Notes: generated by a model not told the origin, from the letters alone. Counted from the first letter of the stretch, positions 48,592 through 59,610 are shown. The stretch: DNA of 64,000 nt from Tolypeutes matacus (GCA_026826555.1 JAKSZT010053928.1:37627965-37691964), one strand, 5' to 3'. Numbers and translations: made by a program.

Positions 48592-49090
48592 TTTTTTAAT
48601 ATACTTTTTTATTTTTTTTAAAAAGATACTTAGATTTCATAAATGTTACATAAAAAATATAGGGGATTCCCACATGTCCTGCTCCCTAGGCCTCCCACAT
48701 TTTCCCACATTAACATCCTTCATTAGTGTGGTACATTTGTTACAATTGATGAACACATTTTGGAGCATTGCCACTAAGCATGGATTATAGTTTACATTGT
48801 AGTTTACACTCTTTCCCTCACATTTTTGTAAGTTATTACAAGATATGTAATGTCCTGTATCTGTCATTGCAATGTCATTCAGGTCAATTCCCAAGTCCTA
48901 AAAATGCCCCCAAATTACAGCTATTTTTCCCCCTCCCTGCCCTCAGAACCTCCAGTGGCCACTGCCTCCACATCAGTGACACAAGTTCTTCCATTGCTAG
49001 ATTCACAGTAACTCTGTGGTAGAATAACAGTAAGTCTACTCTAGTCCATTGTTCATTCCCCAATCCTGAGAATTCTGGGATGGTGATGTC
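48592..49090 (-). mobile_element. L1 3' UTR fragment, longest of the set
   Basis: A T-rich left edge, then 'ggggattcccacatgtcctg', 'attagtgtggtacatttgtt', 'gattatagtttacattgtag' and 'gtcctgtatctgtcattgc'. A GC-richer segment follows ('cagaacctccagtggccact'). About 500 bp of a 5'-truncated L1 in minus orientation. The 82- and 84-residue frames across it are by-products. Confidence 0.7.
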
Positions 49091-49944
49091 CAGATTTAAA
49101 GATGATAGAAAAGAGAATTATTTTTGCTTAAAGAAAGGATATTTTGAAGGTTTCAAGCAATAACTGTTAAGGCTGTCTGTAAGATAAAGGAAACAAAGGG
49201 AATTGAATTACTAGGGAAAAAAAGTGAAAGCCAACAAGACTCTCTTACTAATTTTGAATATATAACTGAAAAGACAGAGAAGGATACATTTCCTAATTTG
49301 GTGGAAAGAAGAAACGTCCATAAATTAAATATGGAAAACTAAACTTGTGAAATAATTCGTAAATTATGTAAATCTTATAAAACATTCAAACTACTTGTAC
49401 TGAAGTATTTTCTTCATTCTCTTATCAGTAAAAAACTACCCCTTTGGCTAAAAGAATAACAGCTATGGATGGGAATCAGTGTAATTGTGTTAATTTCCCC
49501 CTCCCAGAAACAGCCCTAATTTGATTAACAGCTTGAATGATGCCTAATATCTTTTTTCTGTGTCTCCCTCACTGAATCATTAGATTGAAAAATGAGGAAA
49601 TGGAAAGAGACAATAGGAAGTAAGGAGTTTGAATTTAGAGAAATATATTGCAGCTAGTTCTCTATCATGCTCTAAAATCCTAACTAGAATATCCACATTA
49701 AAGAGGAGGCAAGGAGTTATTGAGAATAATACTCAGAATTAAAGGGTTGGAAATACTTCATCTATACAACACAAACGTCTGCTGAGATGCCTGGGAATTG
49801 GTATCTGATAACAGTCATTCTCAGCTGAACAAAAATTATTTCCTTGGGAATTTCTCCAAAGTAATTTTAAAAATTGTCATTATTTCCTCTGCTAAATTTA
49901 TAAAGATAATGTGCTGACACTCTATATACTGTACATCTTGCCTC
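49091..49944. other. No recognised feature
   Basis: AT-rich, unique-looking sequence without a gene. Confidence 0.45.
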
Positions 49945-50190
49945 AATTATAATATTAGCTAATACTGAGCTTATTCTGTGCCAGATTCTCTTCTGAGGGT
50001 TTTATGTTTTATGTCTCATTTTATCCTCACTACAACCCCACAAAGGTGACATCATTATCATTCTATTTTGTAGTTGTGGATACTAAGGCTTGTTGCCCAA
50101 GGCCTCATACCTACCAATGAACAGAATCAGGATTTGAACCTTGTCACCTGACCCCGAAGCCTGTGCTCTTAACGACCTTGCTATATTTAT
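49945..50190 (-). mobile_element. MIR SINE, nearly full length
   Basis: Reverse-complement MIR landmarks in order: 'agctaatactgagcttattc', 'tgtgccagattctcttctga', 'tctcattttatcctcactac', 'aaccccacaaaggtgac' and 'aatcaggatttgaacc' (B box), and then 'gcctgtgctcttaacgacct'. About 245 bp, so close to complete, with normal MIR divergence. Confidence 0.85.
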
Positions 50191-51006
50191 TCTTCTAAAT
50201 AAAGCTACTGTTTTTACATAACACAGTTTTCAGTTGAATATGTGTTCAAGTACATGAGTCGAGAACACATCATTGTAATAACCTATGGCCTCTTGCTATA
50301 TTTGATGACTATATATCTTTCAAATTGTATGCTGTCATTTTATTTTTAACCAAGCAATGCTTAAAAGGGTACTGAATACTTCATCTTTCAAAAGATGATA
50401 TTGCATGGTTTTTAAGGAGAGGCAGAAATTTCTAAGACCTTAGGACATGCAATCAGAAAATGTTAGCTCTTTGTTGCCACAAGCAACCATGTAAATACAG
50501 AAGGCCTCATTATTTAGCAATACCATGAACACCATCCTCAAGCACTATACTCTCCAGTAAGGAAGGCACCCTGCTGATGCCTAAACAAAAGGATCTGCTA
50601 AATCAGCACAGAGGTATGGATTAACAATCAGGCAGAACAAGTCTGGGATCATGTACCAAAGAAATCCTACCCAAGGTCAAAGATCTTTATTGGAAATACT
50701 GAGTTAAAAGTTTTCACAGGATTTTGTTGCCTCAGCAGTACACTAACAATGAACAAAAGAAAAAAAAAAAAAAAAAAAGAAAAAACAAAGGTCAGCATGT
50801 CTTTTGGGTAGCTAGCAAGCAAGTAAGCATTTCAGAAGCAAGATAAATGGCTCCAAACCATGACACCATCTAATCCACATCCAATTCACCATCATAACTA
50901 AGTGCCTTTGCACATACTGCTTGAACCATAGCTCCCATTTTATCCACCTGTATAAGTGCCTGTCATATTTCAGTCAAAATAATAAAATGATCAGGATAAT
51001 AAAAAC
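50191..51006. other. No gene; poly(A) tract
   Basis: An A run interrupted by one G lies at about 50760-50785. No feature beyond that. Confidence 0.45.
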
Positions 51007-51350
51007 TGTAACAGTAATGATAACTAACAGATTTAAACAGTAATCTAGATGCTTTCAAAGTGATATCTCATCAAAATCTCATAACAACCTAAAAGGTGCA
51101 TATTATTAACTTTTTTTTTTAATTGGAGAAGTACGTTTCCAAAAAAATCTTGCGTAAAATACAGGAATCCCAGACACCACCCTATTATTAACAACTTGCA
51201 TTGGTGTGGTGCATTTGTTACCATTGATGAAAGCACATTTTATTATCTCTCTTTTATAGATGAGGAAATTGAGGTTAGGAGAGGCAAAATAATTTGCCTG
51301 GGGCCATATAGCTAATAAGTGGCACAGCTTGGTTTCAAACACCAGCCTCT
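51007..51350 (-). mobile_element. MIR SINE split by a younger L1 end
   Basis: The left part (about 51007-51108) contains 'gatatctcatcaaaatctca' and 'taacaacct'. The right part (51240-51350) contains 'atagatgaggaaattgaggt', 'ggggccatatagctaataag' and 'tggcacagcttggtttcaaa'. These are successive parts of one minus-strand MIR, separated by the L1 fragment at 51110-51236. The total MIR length without the insert is about 215 bp. Confidence 0.8.
51110..51236 (-). mobile_element. L1 3' end inserted in MIR
   Basis: A T run at 51111-51120, then 'aattggagaagtacgtttcc', 'cttgcgtaaaatacagg', 'ttgcattggtgtggtgcat' and 'accattgatgaa', the L1 3' UTR landmarks seen elsewhere in the window. The flanks 'catattatta' and 'cattttatta' resemble a target duplication. 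It is a very short 5'-truncated insertion. Confidence 0.75.
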
Positions 51351-51539
51351 TCCGTGCAACTTTGTGATGTTTGCTATTTCATGTACACTTAAGACACAAA
51401 GCAAATATTTTTGCTATAAAACTTCTTTGTTTCCCTATCTAAGCCTCTGTCAGTCTTATACCCTGCAGAGCTGGGGAACCCACCACCCCTTTGCTAATAC
51501 ATACTGATTTTAGAAAGTATATTATGTATTATAGTGCAA

Positions 51540-51675
51540 ATTTTCATTTATTTTCTATCTCTGTACTAGATAATGAGCCCCTTGAAAGCAGGAACCATCT
51601 CTTATTATCTTTCTATCCACAGTTACTATAATAAATTGTATAAATAATGAATGAAGGAATAATTAGATGAAAGGA
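51540..51675 (+). mobile_element. L2 LINE 3' tail
   Basis: 'gagccccttgaaagcaggaa', 'ccatctcttattatctt' and 'taataaattgtataaataat' with 'gaatgaagg' close a plus-strand L2 3' end. It abuts, tail to tail, the minus-strand L2 that starts at about 51680. Confidence 0.7.
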
Positions 51676-51679
51676 AATA

Positions 51680-53150
51680 AGAAAGACTTAAAGAGAAGGA
51701 GGCATTGAGAAAAGCATGGAAGTAAAGATAGAGGGATGGTGAAGTAGGAAGGGAGGGAAAGCATACCAGCCAGATGGAACACATGAGCCAAAGCACAGAG
51801 TCATGAGAATCCACTGTAGTTGGAAAATGTTGGGTAGTCTTTGGTGATGGGAGTGAGGAGTGGATCGATGAAGGTGGGAATGCTGAGCGAGACCTGGAAA
51901 GGCACCTTAGACCTGCTTATAAAGGAGCTTTAATGCCAGGCTAAAGAATTTGGACATTATTCTGTTGATAATGGGTACCCTCAATTAATTTTGTGTTGGG
52001 AAAACACTTGTTCAGATAACTGTTTTAAAAGACTACCTTTGCTTGCAATGTGGAAAGGATGAATTAAAACAAATTGGGGGGAGTGGATGTGACTCAAGCA
52101 ACTGAGCGCCCACCTACCACATGGGAGGCCCTGGGTTCGGTTCCTGGTGCTTCCTAAAGAAGACGAGCAAGACAGCGAATTGATGTGACAGGCTGGCAGG
52201 GTGAGCTGATGCAACAAGATGATGTGGTGAAATGACGCAACAAAGAGACACAGTGAGAAAACTCAATGAGAGACACAACAAGAAGGAAGTGGAGGTGGCT
52301 CAAGTGATTGGGTGCCTCCCTCACACACGGGAAGTCCCAGGTTCAGTTCTCAGTGCCTCCTGGATAAAGAAGACCAACAGAGAGCAGGCAGTAATCGCAA
52401 AACAATACCAGGGGGCGGGAGGATAAATAAATCTGCAAAATACAAAACAAAACAAAACAAAAAACAAATTGGGCAGCCAATTAGCAGGCTGCTGCTGGAG
52501 TTTTTAAAAATAGAAGTTGAGAGCTGTAACCCAAGCATAAGTGAGGATGTAAGGATGATATTGATCTGAGAGGCATTGCAGAGGTGGAAACAATTGCATG
52601 TATAGGGAGAGGAATGCATTTAAAATGTCTCTGAGATAACCTAGTCCATGCTGAAAGATGCTGCTGCTATAGTAGAAAACACTGGGTAAAGAACCAGTTT
52701 GAGAGGTAACAAGTACAGTTTTGTATGTGTCAGGCTTGTGCTACCTATAGGACAACCATGAAGGTATTAATATATTAAGAGGAATAGTGGAAATTAAAGT
52801 TAAGTCAACAAAAGAGAAGTCAGAACTGAAGACTGGAAGATATGAGGTATTTTGGAACTTTGGACATCAATGAGCAATACTGAGTAAAGGACAGTGGGTC
52901 TATAACTCAATTTTAAGGAATATCTCATTTAAGTATTGGGAAGGAAATTTAAAGAAAAAACAGTGAAAGAAACATATAATTACTGGAGTCATAGGAGAAT
53001 CATAACAGAACAGTGTTGGGTAAGCTGAAGTATCTTACTAGTCTGGATGTAAATAGTATCAGATGTTGCAGAAGGTTGAAATAAGATAAAGGTTGAGCAG
53101 AGGCTATTAAAGTTGGTGCTTCAGACCTCCATGTTAATTTTCAAGAGAGA
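51680..53150 (-). mobile_element. Long L2 LINE remnant interrupted by a SINE
   Basis: Reverse L2 order can be followed through 'agccagatggaacacatgag', 'gctaaagaatttggacatta', 'ttttaaaagactacctttgc' and 'ttgcaatgtggaaagg'. After the SINE at 52079-52460 it resumes with 'gcagccaattagcaggctgc', and further on with 'atgttgcagaaggttgaaat' and 'cagacctccatgttaatttt'. That is about 1.1 kb of L2 without the insert, reaching into the 3' part of ORF2. All frames are broken. Confidence 0.75.
52079..52460 (+). mobile_element. Composite (two-headed) DAS SINE with perfect target duplication
   Basis: The first head has a 'tgtgactcaagcaactgag' A-box region and the B box 'gggttcggttc' near 52132. The second head starts near 52285 ('ggaggtggctcaagtgattg') with the B box 'ggttcagttct' near 52340. 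The tail is 'aataaataaatc' followed by an AAAAC-rich run. The 13-mer 'aaaacaaattggg' lies at 52066-52078 and 52461-52473, identical on both sides. It splits a minus-strand L2, so it is younger than that L2. The best copy here for the full SINE layout. Confidence 0.95.
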
Positions 53151-53424
53151 AATATTCTGCTTAGGAAAAGGGATCTGATCTCCTTCCTTCTTCAACATTG
53201 CCATATGTCTATCAATTGACATATAATGCCTCACACATAGTAGGTACTCAGTGTTTAGGGTAGCTGAATTATTTTGATTTGAAGGCACCAAATGAGAGTT
53301 ATAAACAAAAAATCCTTGGATGAGGGGGAAATCAACATAATTATAAAGCAGTAGAGGAGACACAGAAGATGGGATCCAAGATAAGGTACATCTAGAGTGA
53401 GTGACAGTACAAAAGAGATAAACA
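53151..53424. other. Gene-free; small L2-like scrap
   Basis: About 53225-53260 ('cacacatagtaggtactcag') resembles an L2 plus-strand tail. A 104-residue minus-strand frame covers this stretch without any recognisable motif. Confidence 0.4.
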
Positions 53425-53648
53425 ACGTCGTTCAATTAGATAGCCTGGTTTAAATTCTATGTCTCCATTTACTAGGTTTGTGAAAATGAGCAAATTATTC
53501 AATTTGTTTGAGCATGAATTTCTTCACCTGTACATGGTGCTCATAATGACTCCTACAGCAGAGGGTTGTTGAGGTGAGGGTTAACTGAGAAATCAAATGC
53601 AGAGCACTCAGAATAGATTTTGGTCCACAGTAAGTGGTTGTATCAGTA
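53425..53648 (+). mobile_element. MIR SINE remnant
   Basis: MIR landmarks on the plus strand: 'tagcctggtttaaattctat', 'gaatttcttcacctgtacat', 'gagggttgttgaggtgaggg' and 'agcactcagaatagattttg' close to the 3' end. Nearly full length, diverged. Confidence 0.75.
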
Positions 53649-53686
53649 CATTCAGTTTCAAGTGACTGAAAACTTGAAGATAGTGG

Positions 53687-54234
53687 TGTATTAGTCAGCC
53701 AAAGGGGTGCTGATGCGAAGTATCAGAAATCAGTTGGCTTTTATAAAGGGTATTTATTTGGGGTAAATGCTTACAGTTACAAGGTCCTAAAGAGTCCAAC
53801 TCAGGGCTGCTTTCTCACTAAAATCTGTTGCCACATGTTGAAGCAAAATGGCAGGCGATTTCTGCCTGGTCTCTTGGGCCTTCTCAGCTGCTCAGCTCCT
53901 CTGTTGTCTTTGACTGCAAACAATCAGGCAAATGGCTCATTTCTCTTCCTGGGGCTTTAGCTCTTTGAGCCTTCTCCTTTCTGTCACATGGCAGGACCGA
54001 AATGACCAAGCTCTTTCCTCTTATATTTTCTTGAGTGAGTGTCCATTTATATCACCCAATCTGAGTCACAGCCTATTGATGTGGTGGAATCAAACTCTAA
54101 TCTTAGCAGGTAATTTAATCAAGACATTTCAGCTGAATCTAAAGCATTCAAAGGGTATCACACCCAGAGGAATAGATTAGTTTACAAACATAATCTTTCT
54201 TTTTGGGATTTGTAAATAATCTCAAACTGCCACA
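53687..54234 (-). mobile_element. MaLR-like solo LTR with target duplication
   Basis: On the plus strand the element runs from 'tgtattagtcagccaaagg' to 'ctcaaactgccaca', giving TG...CA ends and a length of 548 bp. The flanks are 'gtgg' at 53683-53686 and again at 54235-54238, part of the short duplication left by integration. Internal blocks such as 'cagttggcttttataaaggg', 'gctttctcact' and 'agcattcaaagggtatcaca' are partly shared with the LTR at 60.8 kb, so both seem to belong to the same lineage-specific MaLR-like group. No internal sequence remains. Confidence 0.8.
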
Positions 54235-54389
54235 GTGGCATGAACATAACGATAAGAAATCTGAAGTTTGGCAGATTCTGGCTTAATTATATTATGGCCA
54301 GCATAGGATAAAACTTACCTAGGTTTGGAGGTTGGGACTGTGGGACTAGCTGGAGGTGAAGGGAGGCATCACTAAGATTTCTGAGGATA

Positions 54390-54869
54390 ATAATTTTCCA
54401 TTCCTGCCATAACAAATCACTACAACTGTGGCTTGAACAACACAAATTTGTTGTCCTACAGTTCTCTAAGTCAGAAACTACACACAGGTCTCACTGGCTA
54501 AAATCAAGGTGTCAGCAGGGCTGCATTCCCTTCTGGAAACTCTAAGGGATAATCTCTTCCCAGCTTTTTGAGGCCACCCATATTCCTTAGATCATGACCC
54601 TCTTCCTCCAGCCTCAAAGCCCTCAGTATCACATCTTTCTGCAATTATTCCACACTCACATCTCTGTGACCATGGCTGGAAAAGTCTTTCTGCTTTTAAG
54701 GCCTCGTGATTAGATTGGACCCACATAGATAATCAAGGTCAATCTCGTCTTCCCAAGGTCCTGAACTTTACTCACATCTGAAAAGTCCCTTTTACCATGT
54801 GAAGTAACATATTTAGAGAATCTGGGAATTAGATATAGACACCTTTGGAGGGCCATTAGTCCTACCACA
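54390..54869 (-). mobile_element. MLT1-type MaLR solo LTR
   Basis: On the plus strand: 'ccattcctgccataacaaat', 'aacaacacaaatttgttgtc', 'aaatcaaggtgtcagcaggg', 'cttttaaggcctcgtgatta', 'tttggagggccattagtcct' and 'accaca' at the end. These are reverse-complement landmarks of MLT1-type LTRs, close to MLT1A/B. About 480 bp, older and more diverged than the neighbouring LTR at 53.7 kb, with the same orientation. Confidence 0.8.
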
Positions 54870-55064
54870 CTGAACACAAGCATAAGGCCGGCTGTGTACA
54901 GAAGACAGGCCTGATAAGACATTATGGGAAAGACCAGTGTGTATGTGCTTAAAAACAAGAGTCATAATCTGGAGAGAGAGGGATTTATTTGACCACAAGT
55001 AAATATGAGAGATGGACTATAGGATGATTGGGATCAAATGAGTCTCTCATCACTGTGGTTGATG

Positions 55065-55290
55065 GAGACAATACAATTTGATGTTTAAGGGTATGGCTTT
55101 TGGTTTCAGTGCAAATCTGCTTTTTCCTAGCTATGTGAACCTTGGAAAATTATTTAATGTCTGTGATGCTTTGTTTAGTCACTTGTAAAAGAAGATGCTA
55201 GCACCTACCTCCTATGATTATTGTGAAAATTAAGGGAGTTCATTAAACACTCAGTACTAGGCAATAATTATTTAGTATTATTCACTGTTA
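55065..55290 (+). mobile_element. MIR SINE remnant
   Basis: Plus-strand MIR landmarks: 'gtttaagggtatggcttttg', 'cctagctatgtgaaccttgg', 'agcacctacctcctatgatt', 'attgtgaaaattaaggg' and 'actcagtactaggcaa'. Nearly complete. Confidence 0.8.
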
Positions 55291-55899
55291 GCTTTTAAGT
55301 TGTTGAGAATAAGTATAGAAAATTGTGCAGTAGAAAACTATGAGTTTGGTGCTGGCTCACAGGAAAACAGAAGTATGTGAAGAAGTCTATGTGATAATTA
55401 GAGTTGTAAAGTTCCAAAGAAGAGGCTTTCTAGGAAGGTGAAAATTTCAATTTTAGCTTATACACCTGAAATCATAGTGACCAGATCCATTTCATACCCT
55501 AAACCCACAATGCTAATCTGCTATGATCTTGGAATGAGCTAAATTCAAACAAATCACTGTCGAGGCAATATTTTAGGAGAATTCATGGACATGGAGTAAC
55601 ACCATAAAGAAAAAAACAATGCTCTGGTTCAAACAGGATTCCAATAGAGATTTTCATAAAAATGTATAGGTGCCAAAAATTTAGTAACTCCCAGTGTCTT
55701 CTTCCAATTCATTTCCTATATCTCTCAGGGGATGGAGTTGGGGAGTAAGAAAGAAAAGCCTTGTCAGAAGAAGCAATGTACTTTAGTATATTGCTCCATG
55801 TCCTGGAAGATCTTGGCCAATGGACTTACCTCATCTCAATATTCCTGAAAGGACATGAGTTCTTGCTGACCCGTATTTAGTATTCTAAATTTCTCTCTT
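55291..55899. other. No recognised feature
   Basis: No gene or repeat that I can support. Confidence 0.45.
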
Positions 55900-56270
55900 C
55901 CATGCCCAAGAAGTTTGTTGTTTGTTTTTTGTTTGTTTGTTTTGAAGGAAAGATAATCACATACTCTAAAATGTAAAAGTTCTAAAAGTTATGGAATGAA
56001 CAATAAGATACCATATAACTTCTCCTGAATACCCAGATTCCTCCCCAGGAGACAACCAATCTCAAATTGCTTATGTGTCCTTAGATTGCTAGTTGATGCA
56101 TATATGTAGGTAAATAAATGTATTTAGTTTTTACTCTAATAGTAGCAATCTGACATACTATGCTATACCTTGCTTTTTTTCACTTAATAAGATAGCTTGG
56201 AAATCCTTCCTCATCAGTACAGAAAGAGATCATTCCTTCTTAATACTTGAACAACAATCTGGGACTTCTA
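55900..56270 (-). mobile_element. L1 3'-UTR fragment (L1M type)
   Basis: A TTTG-rich left edge at 55912-55945, then 'ctccccaggagacaaccaat', 'taccttgctttttttcactt' and 'gaaatccttcctcatcagta' with 'cagaaagagatc', the reverse-complement landmarks of an older L1 3' UTR in the right order. Confidence 0.7.
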
Positions 56271-56884
56271 AACTTTCCCATGTAAGTCCTTGTTTTCAAA
56301 AGAACAGCAAGGAGACACTAGGAGAGAAGGAGTCTGGTTTAACAGAACTATTATAACTCTATTAATAGGAAGGAAAGGAAAAATAGGCCATTCCACACAA
56401 CCCTGCATTAAAATGAGAGAAAGAGAACAAAGTATAAAAATGTGCTACTCCCTCAAAAATTCATTGCTAATTGTATTTTAATATAAGACTTTTTTATGAG
56501 TAACAATATTATATTTCAAATAATACTGCAACATTTGGAGTGTCTAATTTTTTATAATGTCCTGTTATTTAGGAAAAATTTCAGATAAAATTCAAAGCAT
56601 GCAAATCTTCTATATCAGTGGTATGGTAGAAATCCATTACTATAAAAATAAATATAATATGTCATAAAGGCATGAAATTCATTTTCTTAAAAAGTGTATG
56701 AAGGGAAGGAAAGCAATTTATTTTTAGCCAAAGAATCTTATGCTACAAAAAGATAAAAGATTTGAATAGATGTCTAATATTCTTTCTAAATATGAAATTA
56801 TAATAGGATAAGAAAGTTGACACTAAAAACCGTAGAATGCCTATTATTCACATTGTATATCAGCCAGCCCCAAATTCTTTGACT
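56271..56884. other. No recognised feature
   Basis: AT-rich sequence without a supported gene or repeat. Confidence 0.45.
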
Positions 56885-57045
56885 TAAATTATAATATTTA
56901 ATCTTGAGAACAATGCTGAAGAATTGGTATTATTATTATATTTCTTTTATTTAAAAAGAAACTGAAGCCGAACAAGTCAGCTTGATCAAATCTGCAGAGT
57001 TGTAAGAAATGTTCACCCTAATCACAGATCCTATGCTTCTTGTCT
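56885..57045 (-). mobile_element. MIR SINE remnant
   Basis: Reverse-complement MIR: 'atttaatcttgagaacaatg', 'ctgaagaattggtattatta', 'aaagaaactgaagccgaaca' and 'cacagatcctatgcttc'. Diverged but in order. Confidence 0.7.
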
Positions 57046-57407
57046 ACATTTATTTATCACTGTTTATTTGTTTCTTGTGATAAGAGTAGAAAACAGGTAT
57101 ACTTTGGAATATAATATATAATAATGTATATAAGCTTTTAGGATGATTCAATGCCAAAAAAGCAAGGGTGACACCTGCCATGTTGGATGCCATAATTTAC
57201 AGAAAATTTCCAGAGGAACTTTTCCTCATAGAGCAGATATAATATAGGTGGTGATTTATAGATTTTTAAATTCTCCTGTGATGAGGACTTTCTGGAAATG
57301 CTTTAAAACACATTTTCTAATTATTATTAATAGTTCAATGAACTTAGGCCTTGACCATTTCTAAATATCTACATGTATATCTATTAGAGTACATGTTTTA
57401 AAATAAC

Positions 57408-57449
<42 letters not shown>

Positions 57450-57749
57450 AGTTACAGATGTACTCCAAGGTAATACCACATTATAAATTGCAAGGAAGAA
57501 CAAGTAGATCTGGTTTGAATTCTAACACTCCCAACATGTGTATTATTGAATACTCAAGACTGAGAATTAAATTTGAAATATAAGGACTATGTTCAATCTG
57601 GATGTGAAAATGTTTATAACAAAAGGGAACAGAAGAGAAGAAATTTGATGTGGTTATTTTCACTAACAACAAACATTTTATGAACCTACTGGACATATGA
57701 TATAGTGGCAGCTATTATGACGGTGGAAAGTTTAGGTTAAACAGTTCTT
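57046..57749. other. Gene-free stretch with TA microsatellite
   Basis: A pure TA dinucleotide repeat of about 36 bp spans 57412-57447. No gene. Confidence 0.55.
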
Positions 57750-58005
57750 TACAAATTGCTGTTTTTAGAACTTAGCTCAAAAGCCACCTCATCTGTCAAA
57801 TCTTACCTGACTACTTTATGCAGAATTAGTCATCTGTCTTTTCCTTCCAAAGCATGTTTAAAATCAATACACAAATCTGTTTGCATGTCTGTCTCAACCA
57901 AAAATGAGTGCCTGAATGTCAGGGACAAATTTCTTGGTTATGATTCTATCAAAATACTGCACAGGTCTGGAGTCTATATGGAAAGTGTTTGTTGAAGAAT
58001 GGACA
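57750..58005 (+). mobile_element. L2 LINE 3' end
   Basis: L2 3' landmarks on the plus strand: 'aacttagctcaaaagccacc', 'tcatctgtcaaatcttacct', 'gagtgcctgaatgtcaggga', 'caaatttcttggttatg' and 'gaaagtgtttgttgaagaat'. The overlapping 79-residue frame is not a gene. Confidence 0.75.
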
Positions 58006-59139
58006 TTATCCGGATTATAGTAATTTTCTCATTACCTACCAACTTCCTTTTAGTATTTTAAAGACTAGGTACACCTATGTCTTATGGTTTGTAATAAAAA
58101 AGCTCCTTTTTTCGGGGGGGGGGGTGGAGAATTTAACTTGAATGATTTTCTTTTGAGATATGAAAGTGTTACATATATAATATGTAATGTGTGGTTTTCT
58201 TTAATATTTCTCTATAAAAGAATTAAAAATACAGCAAATGATTCATTAACACTAACATTTCATTTTAGCATTGCTTTCAGAAGGGCTTACTCTTTGGTCA
58301 TAGAAGAGTTTTAAAAATAAGATAAAGCATAAGGATTCCAGGAAATGACTATATTTCGATGAATTATAAATAACACAAATTTATCATATTAATGTGACTG
58401 TTATTATAATAATGTTTTGTGTCACATTTTAAAACTGCTTAACTAAATAACTTGTTATACATTTTCAGAATTCCAAATTGTTATTGAATCAAATTAGAAG
58501 TAAAACATGGTTTTACAACCAAGTTTCCCTAATGTCAAGAGGGAAACAAAAATGTCAAGAGCCTATCAATAATGATATTGTTTTTGCTTTTCTTTGGGGC
58601 TCAAGTTATTAATGTAGATAACTCTGAAAATTTTTCTTGACTAACTTAATTGTCCTTGAAATTATAGTCTTGAAAATTCAGAATTTAAAGCTGGCTAAAT
58701 ATGGGCACATTTGAATTTCCCTTAAAACCTAAATTAGAAGGCAAACTCAAATACACACATAAATGTGTCTGTTAATGATGACAGTATTTAAAAGTCACCA
58801 ATTTTGTATCTATCAGTCAGCATAAAGTTGTGCTTTGTGATTCTTATGCAAAAATGACCTGTATACTCACCAAAATTTGTTAAATTTCCACAGAATTTTG
58901 GGTTCTTTCCCCTTCGAAGTTTGCAATAGTTATTAGTTCATGTGTTTGGGCATATAACTTAAAAATGCTTTGAATCTCCATTTCTCCATATATCAACAAA
59001 GAAAATTAAGTGAAGTCATAAGGTGAAAAAAAAGGTGCTATTCTATAAGGTGCAAAACAAGATTTAAACAGTAGTATTACTTTAACAGCCCAGCTCAAAT
59101 TAAGGCTATTTTTAGCAGAAAAAATTTTCCATGATGCTT
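58006..59139. other. Gene-free stretch with an 11-G run
   Basis: A G homopolymer of 11 at 58114-58124 is the only such tract in the window. No gene or named repeat was recognised. Confidence 0.5.
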
Positions 59140-59216
59140 GTGTGTATATACATATATAAATGTGTGTGTGTGTGTGTGTGTATATATATACACACACATA
59201 TATATATATATATATT
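59140..59216. repeat. Compound TG/TA/CA microsatellite
   Basis: Successive blocks of TA, TG (about 59162-59180), TA, CA and TA repeats, ending in a T run. It abuts the poly(T) that closes the retroelement to the right, so it may have grown from that A-tail. Confidence 0.9.
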
Positions 59217-59252
59217 TTTTTTTTTTCTTTTTCTTTTTTTTTTTTTTTTTTT
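59213..59252 (-). repeat. Poly(T), likely A-tail of the minus-strand retroelement
   Basis: About 40 bp of nearly pure T with two C interruptions. In minus orientation it is a poly(A) directly after the last recognisable base of the MaLR-like internal region. In place of a 3' LTR, the element ends in this tail. Confidence 0.7.
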
Positions 59253-59379
59253 GATGGCGGGGATGTTTCTGTTTGCTAAAGGCTGGAACCATGTTTGTCT
59301 CTCCTTGGGGCCCAACAGAGCAGCAGTCCCACCTTTTCCAAGAGCTTGCCCAATGGCCATGTTCTCGGCTCCACCCTCA

Positions 59380-59610
59380 TCAAGAATCTGGGTGGTGGTT
59401 GGACTCTTAGCACCACCCTTTGAGAACATTGGTTTGTGAGCCAGACTCTCCCTCATCTCTGGGGCACAGACTCAACCACTTCTGAACATTGGAGTGGGAG
59501 CCAAACTCCCCATCTGCAAGGAATGTGCTCCACCCTCTCTGAAGCCTGGCATGGCAACACTTTTCCTGAACAAAGGGGAAGAAGGCCCAACCTCTTCAAA
59601 TGCAAAAGAA
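59380..59610 (-). repeat. Degenerate tandem repeat, about 30/60 bp period
   Basis: 'gaacattgg' occurs at 59424 and 59484, exactly 60 bp apart, each followed by a 'gagcca' segment and a C-rich block, with weaker half-units of about 30 bp between and around. Translated on the minus strand, the units give repeated short peptides such as SLAPTPMFRSG and SLAHKPMFSKG plus several GGA motifs, a 20-residue unit with 10-residue sub-periodicity. Length and phase suggest the repeat once lay in a coding frame. Its edges are diffuse. Confidence 0.6.

Noticed and set aside
59260..59290. 'tttgctaaaggctg' near 59269 as the missing second LTR
   Set aside because: The match to the LTR edge is only about 14 bases, at the wrong end for a 3' LTR in this orientation, and the following sequence is not LTR.
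59131..59439. Frames with alternating Tyr/Ile/Thr/His or Val/Cys
   Set aside because: Translations of the TG/TA/CA microsatellite.
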